From assembly GCF_027857615.1 (NCBI RefSeq), contig NZ_JAQIFT010000016.1, positions 248,001 through 312,000 of the forward strand: a stretch of 64,000 nt of DNA, written 5' to 3'. This stretch comes from Holtiella tumoricola (GTDB lineage: Bacteria > Bacillota > Clostridia > Lachnospirales > Cellulosilyticaceae). This document shows positions 36,237 to 45,813 of this stretch, one piece after another; position 1 is the stretch's first letter; the number at the start of each line of letters is the position of its first letter. A model generated the notes under the pieces. The model ran no database searches. It saw only the letters and a list, made by a program, of their open reading frames with translations, and was not told where the DNA came from. The position numbers were made by a program, and so were the translations under genes.

Positions 36237-36987
36237 GCTTATTGTCCACCTCTATAATTGTTGTTTGTTCATAAAACTGTGAAGGTAATTTGCCATTTGT
36301 AATAAAGTTTGCTTGCTCTAAGCTAGCAAAACGTACAAAACTCACTTCATCTACCTTGCTATTATCTGCTAAAACATAAGCTTCATTACATTTATTCAAA
36401 GCTTTTTGTTTGACCATTGCTTCTTCAATATCTGGTGTAGTAAAGCCTTGTTCAGCACTTACACCATTAGCCCCGAAAAAGCCTTTTGTAAATTGATACT
36501 TTTCAAGTTCTGCTACAGCACCTGCTCCTACTACAGCTTCAGTATTCATTTTTACGCTACCACCTAGAATAATCGTTTGAATACCTTTTTGTAAAAGTTT
36601 TTGTACGTGACCAATCCCATTGGTCACGACTACAAGGTCATTTGCTTCAATATAATCAATCAATGCCTCTATTGTTGTTCCAGCATCTAAATAAATGACA
36701 TCCCCATCTTGAATAATGCTTGCTGCTTTCTTGGCAATTTGTCGTTTATCTTCTATATGCATGGCTTGCTTTGTAGACATTTTATATTCTACATGTGTGG
36801 CTATACCACTTTTAAGCATTGCTCCACCATGAATTTTTTGTAGATATCCTTTTTCGTCCAAGGTTGCCAAATCTCTTCGAATTGTAGACTCTGAAGCATT
36901 ATATAACTCCACTAGTTCAGCTACGCTCACCGTACCTTTTTGCTTCAAAATTTGTAAAATCAGTTGTTGTCTCTCTTCGATCAGCAT
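36217..36987 (-). CDS. fruR: DeoR-family repressor of the fructose operon
   Basis: The 256-residue protein has an N-terminal DeoR HTH (about residues 1-57: QLILQILKQKGTVSVAELVE, STIRRDLATLDEKG) and a sugar-phosphate sensing domain with GDVIYLDAGTT and VVTNGI. It should repress the operon and release DNA with fructose-1-phosphate. The ATG at 36987 has AAGGAAG upstream; an in-frame TTG at 37017 has no such site. The upstream region has many copies of a candidate operator. Confidence 0.93.
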   Translation of the reverse strand: MLIEERQQLILQILKQKGTVSVAELVELYNASESTIRRDLATLDEKGYLQKIHGGAMLKSGIATHVEYKMSTKQAMHIEDKRQIAKKAASIIQDGDVIYLDAGTTIEALIDYIEANDLVVVTNGIGHVQKLLQKGIQTIILGGSVKMNTEAVVGAGAVAELEKYQFTKGFFGANGVSAEQGFTTPDIEEAMVKQKALNKCNEAYVLADNSKVDEVSFVRFASLEQANFITNGKLPSQFYEQTTIIEVDNKHEQTND

Positions 36988-37009
36988 TTGTATCACTTCC
37001 TTATCTGTA

Positions 37010-37139
37010 TTGTACAATCATTTTCAATCACTTTCAATCATAAATAATCATTTTTAACCATTAATTTCTCATTTTCATTCATTATCATTCATTTATTATG
37101 ATTATTTTCATTCATTTTCACTCATTTAAGTTCATTCAT
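37010..37139 (-). promoter_or_regulatory. cluster of TTTCA(N)TCA repeats, candidate FruR operators
   Basis: On the plus strand about eight related 10-mers occur: TTTTCAATCA and CTTTCAATCA directly adjacent, TTTTTAACCA, TTTTCATTCA followed by TTATCATTCA, TTTTCATTCA followed by TTTTCACTCA, and AGTTCATTCA. Several are head-to-tail with a 10-bp period, placing them on one face of the helix. DeoR-family FruR proteins bind repeated TGAxTGAxx-like elements. Confidence 0.7.
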
Positions 37140-37260
37140 CTTATATATTCTTACTAATATTATCATATTATTATTAGACATAACTTCCTTTTTTATACTA
37201 AACCCTAACTTTTTTTCATCAAATGATGCTTATTGAAATGCTCCATTTACAATCAAAAAA

Positions 37261-37281
37261 GCCACCACATGATGTAGCAGC
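37261..37281 (-). terminator. terminator after the AraC-family gene
   Basis: On the minus strand GCTGCTAC pairs with GTGGTGGC (8 bp, several G-U) around a 5-nt loop, followed by TTTTTT. It begins at the base after the stop codon. Confidence 0.78.
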
Positions 37282-38094
37282 TTATATATTTTCCTTGGAA
37301 GGTAAATTCCCCATATATTTTTTGTAAGTCTTACTAAAATAGGATAAGTTAGGAATTCCGCATTTTTCTGCACTTTCCTTCACATTGTATTTGCCTGAGC
37401 TTAGTAAGTTCCTTGCATAGTCACATCGTAAAAAGTTAATATATTCTACAACCGTCTGCCCTGTAATCTCTTTAAATACACGGCACATGTAATACTTACT
37501 GAACCCTACATGTTTACAAATATCATCAATAGTCAATGCTTCTGTAAAATGATTCTTAATATAAATAATTGCTTTTTTAACATTCTCCATTTTATGATTC
37601 CAAGTTGTATCTGAAACTTGAAGTTGTCCTAAACTATAATTTCTATAACACTGGGCAAGCAACAAAATAACTAAGCCCTGTACCACTGACTTATAGTGTT
37701 TCTTTTCCTTATCCATCTCATCTATTATCTGTTCCATATAATGCACTAATCCATTATCTTTAATAAGATTCTGAAGCATCAAATCTTCCACATCCACTTC
37801 AAAACTTTCACAAAAGCTCTTATCTGCAATCAAACAATAATATTCTAATTCCATTGAAGCTGTATATAAAAAGTGCAACTCATTCGAATTGACAACAAGC
37901 AAGTCTCCACATCCTACTTCTACATGATTAGCACCACAAGTAGCTACACCATTTCCCTTAACAAAATATAAGATTTCTATATTCTCATGGTAATGCATGG
38001 TAAAGCCTTCACACTTACTCAATGTATCATAGTGAAAAATGATTGGAAATTTTGGATCTTGATGATGATGGTGCTCATAGATGATTTCATTCAT
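37282..38094 (-). CDS. AraC-family regulator with cupin sensor domain
   Basis: The 270-residue protein has an N-terminal cupin (about residues 20-95: MHYHENIEILYFVKGNG) and a C-terminal double HTH (about 170-265) with IDDICKHVGFSKYYMCRVFKEITG and ECGIPNLSYFSKTYKKYMG read in pieces. An unusual HHHH stretch lies near the N-terminus. AAGGGG lies 7 nt upstream of the ATG at 38094; the ATG six nt earlier is too close to it. It is divergent from the GH20 gene 124 bp away and probably controls it. Confidence 0.9.
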   Translation of the reverse strand: MNEIIYEHHHHQDPKFPIIFHYDTLSKCEGFTMHYHENIEILYFVKGNGVATCGANHVEVGCGDLLVVNSNELHFLYTASMELEYYCLIADKSFCESFEVDVEDLMLQNLIKDNGLVHYMEQIIDEMDKEKKHYKSVVQGLVILLLAQCYRNYSLGQLQVSDTTWNHKMENVKKAIIYIKNHFTEALTIDDICKHVGFSKYYMCRVFKEITGQTVVEYINFLRCDYARNLLSSGKYNVKESAEKCGIPNLSYFSKTYKKYMGNLPSKENI

Positions 38095-38218
38095 AGTCAT
38101 TCCCCTTAAAGCAATATTGTGTTAATTCCTAGCAAAATAGACTCTTTATAATCTATCTTATAACTATATAATGAAACTAGCAACACATTCTAATTAAATC
38201 ATTTTTTAGGAGAACATC

Positions 38219-40078
38219 ATGTACTTATTACCACAACCAAAATACCTAAACATTAATGAAGGCCAATTTATTATTAAACCTTCTACACTTCTTTTATTAG
38301 ACGCAACTTGTGATTTTGATGATCTTAAAGCAATTAAGTTACTTCAAGATGAAATCAAACAAGCAACAAGCTTTAACCTTTCTATTAGCAAAGGTTATCA
38401 CGCAACTGATTCAGCTTCTAGTATTCAGTTTGTAAAAAAAGTAGGCTTTAATAAAGAAGCTTATGAGCTTACTATCACATCTGAAGCAATTACTATTTCT
38501 GCTTCAACTGGTGCTGGTATGTTCTATGGCGTGCAAACACTTCGCCAAATTATCCGTCAAAATGGTGCATTTGTACCAGCTCTTACAATCTGTGATGAAC
38601 CACACTTTGCAAATCGTGGTTTCTACCATGACCTTACTCGTGGAAAAGTAGCTACACTTGATACCCTTAAAGAGCTTGTAGACCGTGCAGCTTTCTATAA
38701 ACTTAACCAAATTCAACTTTACATAGAGCATAGCTTTGCTTTTGCTGGTCTTAGTGAAATTTGGGTAGACAAAGATCCTATTACTGCTGAAGAGATTTTA
38801 TTACTTGATGCTTACTGTAAAGAACGTCATGTAGAACTTGTACCGTCTCTTTCAACATTTGGTCACTTCTATGAGATTTTAAAAAGTAAATCTTTTAATC
38901 ATCTTTGTGAAATTGATACTACAGATAAAAAGGATTACTCATTTGTTGACCGTATGGCACATCATACACTTAACACACTTGAAGAAGGAAGCTTCCTCTT
39001 AGTAGAAAAAATGCTTAACGAGTTTATTCCACTCTTTAGCTCAGATCAATTTAACATCTGCTGTGATGAAACTTTTGATCTTGGCAAAGGACGTAGTAAA
39101 GCAAAAGCTGATGAAGTAGGTGCAGGTAGACTTTACGTAGATTTCTTAAATAAAATTGTAGCATGTGTAAAACAACATAATAAAAAGGTAATGTTCTGGG
39201 GAGATGTTATCCTTCACCATCCAGAGCTTCTTAATGAAATTCCAGAAGATGTAATCTGCCTTACTTGGGATTACAGTTCTACTTGTAGTGACCATGCTGT
39301 AAAAACAATAGCTGAAACTGGCCGTGAACAATATGTTTGCCCTGGTGTAGGTGGTTGGAGCATGCTCATGAACCTTATGTGGAATGCCTTTGAAAACATT
39401 CGTAGAATGGTTGAGTTCGGAAGAGACCACGGCGCAATTGGTGTACTTAACACTGACTGGGGCGATTACGGACATATCAATCTCCTTGGTAGTTCAATGC
39501 CAGGTATGATTCATGGTGCTAACCTTTCATGGAATCCTCAAACAGAAGAAACAGACTTTACAACAACTTACCAAGCAATCTCTCGTCTTGAATATGGTGA
39601 TACAACTGAAACACTTGTTGGCTTACTTCACCAATTATCTGGTCGTCAAGGTTGTAGCTGGTCTGATGTGGTTAGATGGAAAGAGCTTCAACACAATCAA
39701 CATGATGAAGTGGAAGTGCTTTCTAACTTAAATGTAGAACGTATCCTTACAGGTTATGAAACAGCTCTTCAAGTAGAGAAAGAACTTCTTGCACTTAGTG
39801 GTACAATGCGTCATAACAACTTCGATCTTCAAGAATTCTTAATCTCTGCAAAAGCGATTCAATTAGTGGATAACTTTGTTCTTACATTAATTCAAGATAA
39901 AGTAGGTACTAAAGAAGCTGTTCCTACTATGAGCAAATTAGAACTTGCTGCTGCGCTTGAAGTTTACTTTACTCAATTTGCAGCAATCTGGAGAACACGT
40001 AATAAAGAAAGCGAACTTTACAGAATTCGTGAAGTCATTACTTATATGTGTGCATACTTAAGAGATAGCGTTGCTTAA
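38219..40078 (+). CDS. GH20-family beta-N-acetylhexosaminidase-like enzyme
   Basis: The 619-residue protein has a GH20b-like N-terminal domain (about residues 1-125, ending TLRQIIRQ) and a TIM barrel beginning FANRGFYHDLTRGKV. The catalytic Asp-Glu pair is Asp283-Glu284 in FNICCDET; the usual residues before it are Gly-Gly. A C-terminal helical domain follows. It would release terminal GlcNAc or GalNAc from glycans by substrate-assisted catalysis. No signal peptide is seen, so it probably acts on imported oligosaccharides. TTAGGAG lies upstream. The divergent AraC regulator is the likely controller. Confidence 0.87.
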   Translation: MYLLPQPKYLNINEGQFIIKPSTLLLLDATCDFDDLKAIKLLQDEIKQATSFNLSISKGYHATDSASSIQFVKKVGFNKEAYELTITSEAITISASTGAGMFYGVQTLRQIIRQNGAFVPALTICDEPHFANRGFYHDLTRGKVATLDTLKELVDRAAFYKLNQIQLYIEHSFAFAGLSEIWVDKDPITAEEILLLDAYCKERHVELVPSLSTFGHFYEILKSKSFNHLCEIDTTDKKDYSFVDRMAHHTLNTLEEGSFLLVEKMLNEFIPLFSSDQFNICCDETFDLGKGRSKAKADEVGAGRLYVDFLNKIVACVKQHNKKVMFWGDVILHHPELLNEIPEDVICLTWDYSSTCSDHAVKTIAETGREQYVCPGVGGWSMLMNLMWNAFENIRRMVEFGRDHGAIGVLNTDWGDYGHINLLGSSMPGMIHGANLSWNPQTEETDFTTTYQAISRLEYGDTTETLVGLLHQLSGRQGCSWSDVVRWKELQHNQHDEVEVLSNLNVERILTGYETALQVEKELLALSGTMRHNNFDLQEFLISAKAIQLVDNFVLTLIQDKVGTKEAVPTMSKLELAAALEVYFTQFAAIWRTRNKESELYRIREVITYMCAYLRDSVA

Positions 40079-40103
40079 GTAATAACCTTTTTAAATACTT
40101 ATA

Positions 40104-40148
40104 CAAAAGAAACTACCTAGATGTTAAATATTTAGGTAGTTTCTTTTG
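40104..40148 (+). terminator. GH20 gene terminator
   Basis: A perfect 15-bp stem (40104-40118 / 40134-40148) with A-rich and T-rich arms lies 25 nt after the stop codon. Confidence 0.85.
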
Positions 40149-40319
40149 CATTTCCATACTTTTCCATTTCCTTTAGAAATGTTATAATTTAATCATTATT
40201 CTATTGTTTCATATCTTTTCTTACTCTCACAACATCTCAAGCTCCGATAAAGATATCCATTTAGTAAGCTATGCAATGAATGAATTAGCCCTACGCTTTT
40301 ATTATTTATAGAGATTGTA

Positions 40320-40334
40320 GTAGGTAATACCTAC
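40320..40334 (+). promoter_or_regulatory. palindrome just before the MoxR gene ribosome binding site
   Basis: GTAGGTAATACCTAC is a perfect palindrome around a central A, 5 nt upstream of the AAGGAG site of the MoxR gene. It could be a protein operator. A TATAAT at 40183-40188 may belong to the operon promoter. Confidence 0.35.
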
Positions 40335-40353
40335 CCATTAAGGAGTTGAAAAT

Positions 40354-41277
40354 ATGCATCATCAAATTAGCCAGCTTATTGATCAAATAGAACGTGTTAT
40401 TGTAGGCAAGCGTGAGATTTTAATTCAAGTAATGATTGGGCTTCTAAGTGAAGGGCATATCCTCATCGAGGATGTACCTGGAGTTGGCAAAACCCAACTT
40501 GTAGCTACCCTTGCCAAAGTCTTAGATGGAGATTTTAAGCGTATTCAATTTACACCGGAAGTAACCCCTTCTGATATTACAGGCTTCTCTATGTTTAATC
40601 AAAAAACTATGGAATTTGAATATCGTGCAGGTGTTAGCATGTGTAACTTCTTACTTGCTGATGAGATTAATAGAGCTTCTTCTAGAACCCAATCTAGTCT
40701 TCTAGAAATTATGGAAGAAGGGCGTGTAACAGTAGATGGTATCACTTATACATTACCTAAACCCTTTACTGTACTTGCTACCCAAAATCCTATTGAGAAC
40801 TATGGAACTTATCATCTTCCTGAAGCACAAATGGACCGCTTTTTCATTAAACTCTCTATTGGTTATCCTAATAAATCAAGTGAACTCCAAATTCTAAATA
40901 TGTATCAAGATACCAATCCTCTACATACACTATCTCCTGTTTGCTCTATGGAGACTTTCTTACAACTTCAAGATCAAGTAAAAGAAATTTATGTAGATGA
41001 CTCACTAAAAAATTATATTTTAGATATTACTCATGCCACACGTAGTCACTGTCTCATTACCTTAGGCGTCAGTCCTCGTGGTAGCATCAGCCTGTTAAAA
41101 GCTGCTAAAGCTAAAGCATTTATAGACAATCGTAATTATATACTGCCTGATGATATTCAAGCTTTAGCTGTACCCATACTTGCTCATCGTATCATCATAA
41201 GCCAAGAAGCAAAAAATCAAAAACTTACACCTACAAAGCTTATTAAAATGATTGTAGAGCAAGTTCCTGTCCGTTAA
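40354..41277 (+). CDS. MoxR-family AAA+ ATPase
   Basis: The 307-residue protein has Walker A GVGKTQL in IEDVPGVGKT (about residues 45-52), Walker B LLADEINRAS, sensor motif ATQNPIE and the MoxR-typical PEAQMDRFF. MoxR ATPases act as chaperones that assemble or activate a partner, often with a VWA or DUF58 protein. AAGGAG precedes the ATG. It is first of a three-gene operon with DUF58 and transglutaminase genes, a conserved arrangement in many bacteria; the target complex is unknown. Confidence 0.94.
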   Translation: MHHQISQLIDQIERVIVGKREILIQVMIGLLSEGHILIEDVPGVGKTQLVATLAKVLDGDFKRIQFTPEVTPSDITGFSMFNQKTMEFEYRAGVSMCNFLLADEINRASSRTQSSLLEIMEEGRVTVDGITYTLPKPFTVLATQNPIENYGTYHLPEAQMDRFFIKLSIGYPNKSSELQILNMYQDTNPLHTLSPVCSMETFLQLQDQVKEIYVDDSLKNYILDITHATRSHCLITLGVSPRGSISLLKAAKAKAFIDNRNYILPDDIQALAVPILAHRIIISQEAKNQKLTPTKLIKMIVEQVPVR

Positions 41278-41296
41278 TCTTAATTTGGAGGACTTT

Positions 41297-42394
41297 ATGG
41301 AAAATAAAATAGATCTTATTTTGACACTTATAGTTATACTCATCTGCCTATTCTTCATCGATATAACCTTTGGCATAACTTTACTCTGCATCTGGCTAAC
41401 AGCAATGATTCTCACATGCTCTCTACCTTTACTATTTAAAAATCGTATACATATACACACCCACTTCTCCAATCAAATACTTGAAAAAGGAGATACTTTA
41501 TCAATCACCTTCAAACTTACTAACACAACTTGTCTCCCAACGCCTTTAATCCAATTAGAGCTTTTATGCCCTGATAATCTTCAACTTGACTGTTCAAGCC
41601 ACCTTGCACTTTCTCTTGCACCTTATGAAATACGCCTAATTACCATTCGCTATACTGCACTGGTACGAGGTGTCACAACAATCGGGTTAAATCAACTTCA
41701 GCTGTTGAATCCACTAGGCTTAAAGTCAAGACCACTCCTTATAGACTTTACACCTTTTCAGTCTATAATCACTATAGTCCCAGAACTTTATCCGATTCAT
41801 CCCTCTCATCCTTTGATTCTTAATCATACTGGGACAAATGATGGTGAAGATGACCTGGAGATACCTCATTTAACTTATCACTCTTTTGGGGAGATAAACT
41901 TTGAATGCCGTCCCTACCTAGCTGGTGATTCCTTACAAAAAATTCACTGGAAACAATCTGCTAAGAAAAATCAGCTTATGGTAAAAAAAGACCTCGCAGC
42001 TAGCCTTGGCCGTAAATATCTTATACTGGATCCACTTTCACACTATGCACTTGAAGACTCTTTACTAGAAGCTTTCTTATCATTAGGCTATACCCTTTAT
42101 CAAAGAGGTATACAAACTACACTATGCCTATTTGAAAATGATGCATGGCATCTTTACAAGCTAGAAAATGAATCCACCTTATATAACCTACAATATCAAC
42201 TTGCTTCCTATCATTTTATAACTTCTAACATACCACTTACTGACCGATTAACTCCCTTAATACTAAAATCAAATATAGGTGAAAATGGCCAACTACTTAT
42301 TTTTTCTCCTGTCACCCAAGATATGTTTCAAGATACAAAAAACTTTTTTGCCCTACATCAAAGAGAGCTTCTTCATATCTCAAACAAACTTTAA
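41297..42394 (+). CDS. DUF58-domain membrane protein
   Basis: The 365-residue protein has two N-terminal membrane helices (about residues 5-45), a beta-rich extracytoplasmic-type region and the DUF58 core with FECRPYLAGDSLQKIHWKQSAKK read in pieces, the hallmark W-K-x-S/A-A motif. DUF58 proteins are VWA-related and work with MoxR ATPases. The ATG at 41297 follows GGAGG by 5 nt; an in-frame TTG at 41285 overlaps that site. It is 19 nt after the MoxR gene. Confidence 0.88.
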   Translation: MENKIDLILTLIVILICLFFIDITFGITLLCIWLTAMILTCSLPLLFKNRIHIHTHFSNQILEKGDTLSITFKLTNTTCLPTPLIQLELLCPDNLQLDCSSHLALSLAPYEIRLITIRYTALVRGVTTIGLNQLQLLNPLGLKSRPLLIDFTPFQSIITIVPELYPIHPSHPLILNHTGTNDGEDDLEIPHLTYHSFGEINFECRPYLAGDSLQKIHWKQSAKKNQLMVKKDLAASLGRKYLILDPLSHYALEDSLLEAFLSLGYTLYQRGIQTTLCLFENDAWHLYKLENESTLYNLQYQLASYHFITSNIPLTDRLTPLILKSNIGENGQLLIFSPVTQDMFQDTKNFFALHQRELLHISNKL

Positions 42395-42409
42395 GGAGGT
42401 ACATCATGT

Positions 42410-44596
42410 ATGCTACGTTTCAATAAGTGGTCTTTGACACCTTTTCATCTACTTACTCTGTTACTAACATTGACATTAACCTTATGGCTTCTAAATGTCT
42501 GCTTTAATCTTCCTACATGGCTCCTTCTTGTTCCAATAGCTCTCATTCAATTTTTATCCTTTCTTTTCTTCCATACAATTAAAGAAAAAGGAAATATAGC
42601 TGTTGTATACTACTGTGGCTATGCACTTGTTATTTTTCTTTTGTTTAAATGGTTCAATAGCATGGCTATTACATCTCTTACATACACCCAATGGTTAGGA
42701 AGCTTTATGATGGTGCCACAACCTGTATTTGCTTATTTTCTTAGCTCTACTTTAATGCTTTCTTCCATGTTCATCGCACTTATCTATTACTTTGTTATTA
42801 TACATTTTCGTCCAATGGTGCTCATCTTGATAAGTGCATTACCTGCTACAATCTGCATACGTATGGGCAGACCCACTGTTAGTAGCTACCTCTTTATCTT
42901 TATGGGGATTCTCTTGTTACTTTATATGTATTATTGTAGCTACGAAGCGGAAGAGCTACCCTATACCGTCTTACCTTGCACTAAATCTTATTGGAGTACT
43001 ATGAGCCTTCTCTTACTGTGTATTTTTTTAACCTGTAGTCTATTACTTATTCCCGGTTCTAACTTATCTAATCCTATTCATACACTCCTTCGAACCCAAG
43101 TGACTAACCACCTACAACCTAACTACACAACCTCTACACTTCCAAAAGAATCTACAGCCACAAGTGCACCTACAGCACTAAGTGATACTCCCATTTTTGA
43201 AGTGAGAGCAACCAAACCTGTTTATTTTCGTACAAGAGGTTGGGACTACTATGAAAAGAATGCATGGCATGTAAAAAGAGAAGCACTTAGCCTTGGCTAT
43301 CAATTGCCTAAGTCAGAAATGAATCAAAAACTAGAACAAAAATCTTTAGTCCTATTAAATGTAATTGAGCGTTTAGAAAAAAATGGTCTCCTTCAAGATA
43401 TGCCTGAACTTACTCACCTTTTAGAGGCTCCCATTTCACCTATTACTTACTATGCCGCCTATGTTACTACTCTAAATTATTCACACTATATGTATCTCAA
43501 TCCACCAGGCCTTATTTCTATTAGCAATCCTTTTTCTCCACTTGACTTGTATTTAAATGCTTTAGAAATTTGCTTTGCGAATGATAAAACACGTCCTTAT
43601 CCTAATGAAGGTTATGTTATTTCTTATATGGATACATTCCCAGCTTCTAATTCTCGTGAAATGTTACTTATTGAATCTTTAGATCCTTCTACCTATAACC
43701 AATTGATTAACTTTCTATTGGATAGAGTTTGGGAACAACACAATCTCCAACAAGCTCAAGAAGATGAATACTTTCTCAAAAAATGCAGCGATGAAATGGA
43801 AACGGCTACACTGCATTTTTTAGATATTCCTAACAGTATTACCAAGAGAACTTATGATTTAGCTCAAAAGATCACAGCGTCTTCAACATCAACTTATGAA
43901 AAAGCTTTGGCTATCCAAAATTATTTTTATAATGGTGAGTTTACTTACGACTTAAATTCCCCTGTTACACCTCTTGATAAAGATGCCATAGAATATTTTT
44001 TATTTGAAAGTAAACGTGGAACCTGTGTTCAATTTGCTTCGGCTATGACTATGCTATGCCGTGCTGCTGGTATCCCTACACGCTATATGGAAGGCTACGT
44101 TTGCGAAGAATATGATGCCTCAAAAGGCTGTTATATTATTAAACAAAAACATGCTCATGCCTTTCCTGAAGTCTATCTTCCTGGCTATGGGTGGCGTATT
44201 TTTGAACCTACGATTCCAGCTACAGAAAATGAGAAGTCACCACTATCTCTTATTCTCTTGTTGATTACATGCCTTATGTTTCTATTCATACTCTATTTTC
44301 TCTCTAAAGTTCTCTCAGAGCAGCTTTGGAGACTATGGATTGTACGTCAAGAACCAAAAATAGCTCTAGAAGCTATATACTCTCGCCTTCTTAAAAGACT
44401 CAAGAAGAACGGCTATGTAATAGAAGTTTCTATGACTCCTATTAATATATCTCATATCCTCCTTGAACAAGGGATTGATCTAACTTGGCTTACTGAACAC
44501 TACTGTAAAGTTCACTATGGACATTGTAGTTGTGATAAGACGGTTGTCTTACAAGCCCTACAACTTTATAAATTCTTGTATCATGTGCATCCTTAG
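42410..44596 (+). CDS. TgpA-like transglutaminase-domain membrane protein
   Basis: The 728-residue protein has about six N-terminal membrane helices (residues 12-225), a long extracytoplasmic part with a transglutaminase core (about 470-610) bearing the catalytic Cys in GTCVQFASAM, His in HAHAFPEVY and the acidic GWRIFEPT, then one more membrane helix (about 615-640) and a cytosolic tail. The family is linked to MoxR and DUF58 proteins; substrates are unknown, and protein cross-linking or amidase activity at the envelope is likely. AAGGAGG lies 10 nt upstream; an ATG 4 nt earlier is out of frame and closes fast. Confidence 0.9.
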   Translation: MLRFNKWSLTPFHLLTLLLTLTLTLWLLNVCFNLPTWLLLVPIALIQFLSFLFFHTIKEKGNIAVVYYCGYALVIFLLFKWFNSMAITSLTYTQWLGSFMMVPQPVFAYFLSSTLMLSSMFIALIYYFVIIHFRPMVLILISALPATICIRMGRPTVSSYLFIFMGILLLLYMYYCSYEAEELPYTVLPCTKSYWSTMSLLLLCIFLTCSLLLIPGSNLSNPIHTLLRTQVTNHLQPNYTTSTLPKESTATSAPTALSDTPIFEVRATKPVYFRTRGWDYYEKNAWHVKREALSLGYQLPKSEMNQKLEQKSLVLLNVIERLEKNGLLQDMPELTHLLEAPISPITYYAAYVTTLNYSHYMYLNPPGLISISNPFSPLDLYLNALEICFANDKTRPYPNEGYVISYMDTFPASNSREMLLIESLDPSTYNQLINFLLDRVWEQHNLQQAQEDEYFLKKCSDEMETATLHFLDIPNSITKRTYDLAQKITASSTSTYEKALAIQNYFYNGEFTYDLNSPVTPLDKDAIEYFLFESKRGTCVQFASAMTMLCRAAGIPTRYMEGYVCEEYDASKGCYIIKQKHAHAFPEVYLPGYGWRIFEPTIPATENEKSPLSLILLLITCLMFLFILYFLSKVLSEQLWRLWIVRQEPKIALEAIYSRLLKRLKKNGYVIEVSMTPINISHILLEQGIDLTWLTEHYCKVHYGHCSCDKTVVLQALQLYKFLYHVHP

Positions 44597-44647
44597 TGTT
44601 AGAAAAAGTCAGGGCTACTTGCCGCCCATTATGTTCTTATATATAAC

Positions 44648-44689
44648 AAAAACTCGTAAAGCATTGCTCTCCAATGCCTTACGAGTTTT
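44648..44689. terminator. terminator after the MoxR operon
   Basis: AAAACTCGTAA pairs with TTACGAGTTTT, with an inner GCATTG/CAATGC helix (one bulged A). A and T runs on both flanks make it usable from either strand. Confidence 0.85.
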
Positions 44690-44819
44690 CTCTTATTACA
44701 CCTGACATGCTTCAACTCTACAATGAATGTTTTAGAAAATCTACGCTCATATCAACCTTTTGAATTTAAATAATCTAGGAATTCAATCTTAATTATTAGA
44801 AATTCGTGCCTTATAGCTT

Positions 44820-45590
44820 TTAGCATACTTTAACTGCATAAGCTACATATTCATGTGCAAAATGATAGCCTAGCTTTTCAGCTAATGCCACTGAAGCCTT
44901 ATTCGCTGCATCCCAGCTTGGGTAGAGCCCTCTTTCTAGGCACTCTAGCACCAATCTTGCCCCACATACTAATGCAAGTCCTTGTCTTCTATAGTCTTTA
45001 TGGGTATCTATTTCTATCTCTATTCCTTCTCTATAAATTGTATAAGAAGAGGCTCCACTTACTACTTTCCCTTCATGTAATACTACAAAGCCTAATCCTC
45101 TTTGGGCATAGTCTTCATAGCTTGCAAACTGTGAACATAAATCTTGGCCCCATTCTACCTGCATGACTTGTTCATACACTTCTTGATCTATTGCTTTTAA
45201 AACATAGGATGCATCTAAACTTTCTACATATGACTTAAGCTTTAGGATGTTAAAGACTTCTGGTTCTTTTTTTATAGCGTATCTCGTAATTTTAAAGCTT
45301 CTCTCTAAGTATGTATCTTCAATAAATTTTGCCCAGGTCTCATTTTGCGGAACCATAATAAGGTACTCTGACTTATAATCTGTTGGTATATGCCTCACAA
45401 TTTCAATATTAGGTTCACCTGCTAAAAAGCAAAAATCACCAACAACAATTTGGGCTGACTTAGGTTCTTCTGCATCATCTACCCATCCACATCCCATACA
45501 ACCCTGTAGATATGACCATATCAAGGTCTCTTTCCAATCTTTAAATAACTTACTTACTCTATAACCTTCTATCCTATTAATCTGCTGCAT
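44820..45590 (-). CDS. GNAT acetyltransferase (ZmaR-like family)
   Basis: The 256-residue protein has a divergent N-terminal half (about residues 1-135) and a GNAT C-terminal half with the acetyl-CoA loop in HKDYRRQGLALVCGARLV and the closing WDAANKASVALAEKLGYHF. The overall pattern matches the family that includes zwittermicin A resistance protein ZmaR. The acceptor is unknown; a resistance role is possible but not shown. Monocistronic, on the minus strand. Confidence 0.85.
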   Translation of the reverse strand: MQQINRIEGYRVSKLFKDWKETLIWSYLQGCMGCGWVDDAEEPKSAQIVVGDFCFLAGEPNIEIVRHIPTDYKSEYLIMVPQNETWAKFIEDTYLERSFKITRYAIKKEPEVFNILKLKSYVESLDASYVLKAIDQEVYEQVMQVEWGQDLCSQFASYEDYAQRGLGFVVLHEGKVVSGASSYTIYREGIEIEIDTHKDYRRQGLALVCGARLVLECLERGLYPSWDAANKASVALAEKLGYHFAHEYVAYAVKVC

Positions 45591-45755
45591 AGATACTTTT
45601 CTCTCTTTCTTATTTTTTAATTTTATACCTTATATTTACTATTCTTATCTCCCATCCACATTCTTACTTCTCTTAGCAGTATCTCTCTCCTATAAACTGC
45701 ACTCAACATTCTTTCTCTTTATCTATCTTATTAACTATACATCTCATGAACGCAC

Positions 45756-45813
45756 AAAAAGCTAACCTAAGCCGTCCCTCCCTTATCTTACTTAGACGGA
45801 CTTAAGTTAGCTT
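45756..45813 (-). terminator. terminator of the candidate ncRNA
   Basis: On the minus strand AAGCTAACTTAAGTCCGTC (45813 to 45795) pairs with GACGGCTTAGGTTAGCTT (45776 to 45759), with one U-G pair and one bulged T, then TTTTT. It is not preceded by any coding frame, which shows that a non-coding transcript ends here. Confidence 0.88.
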
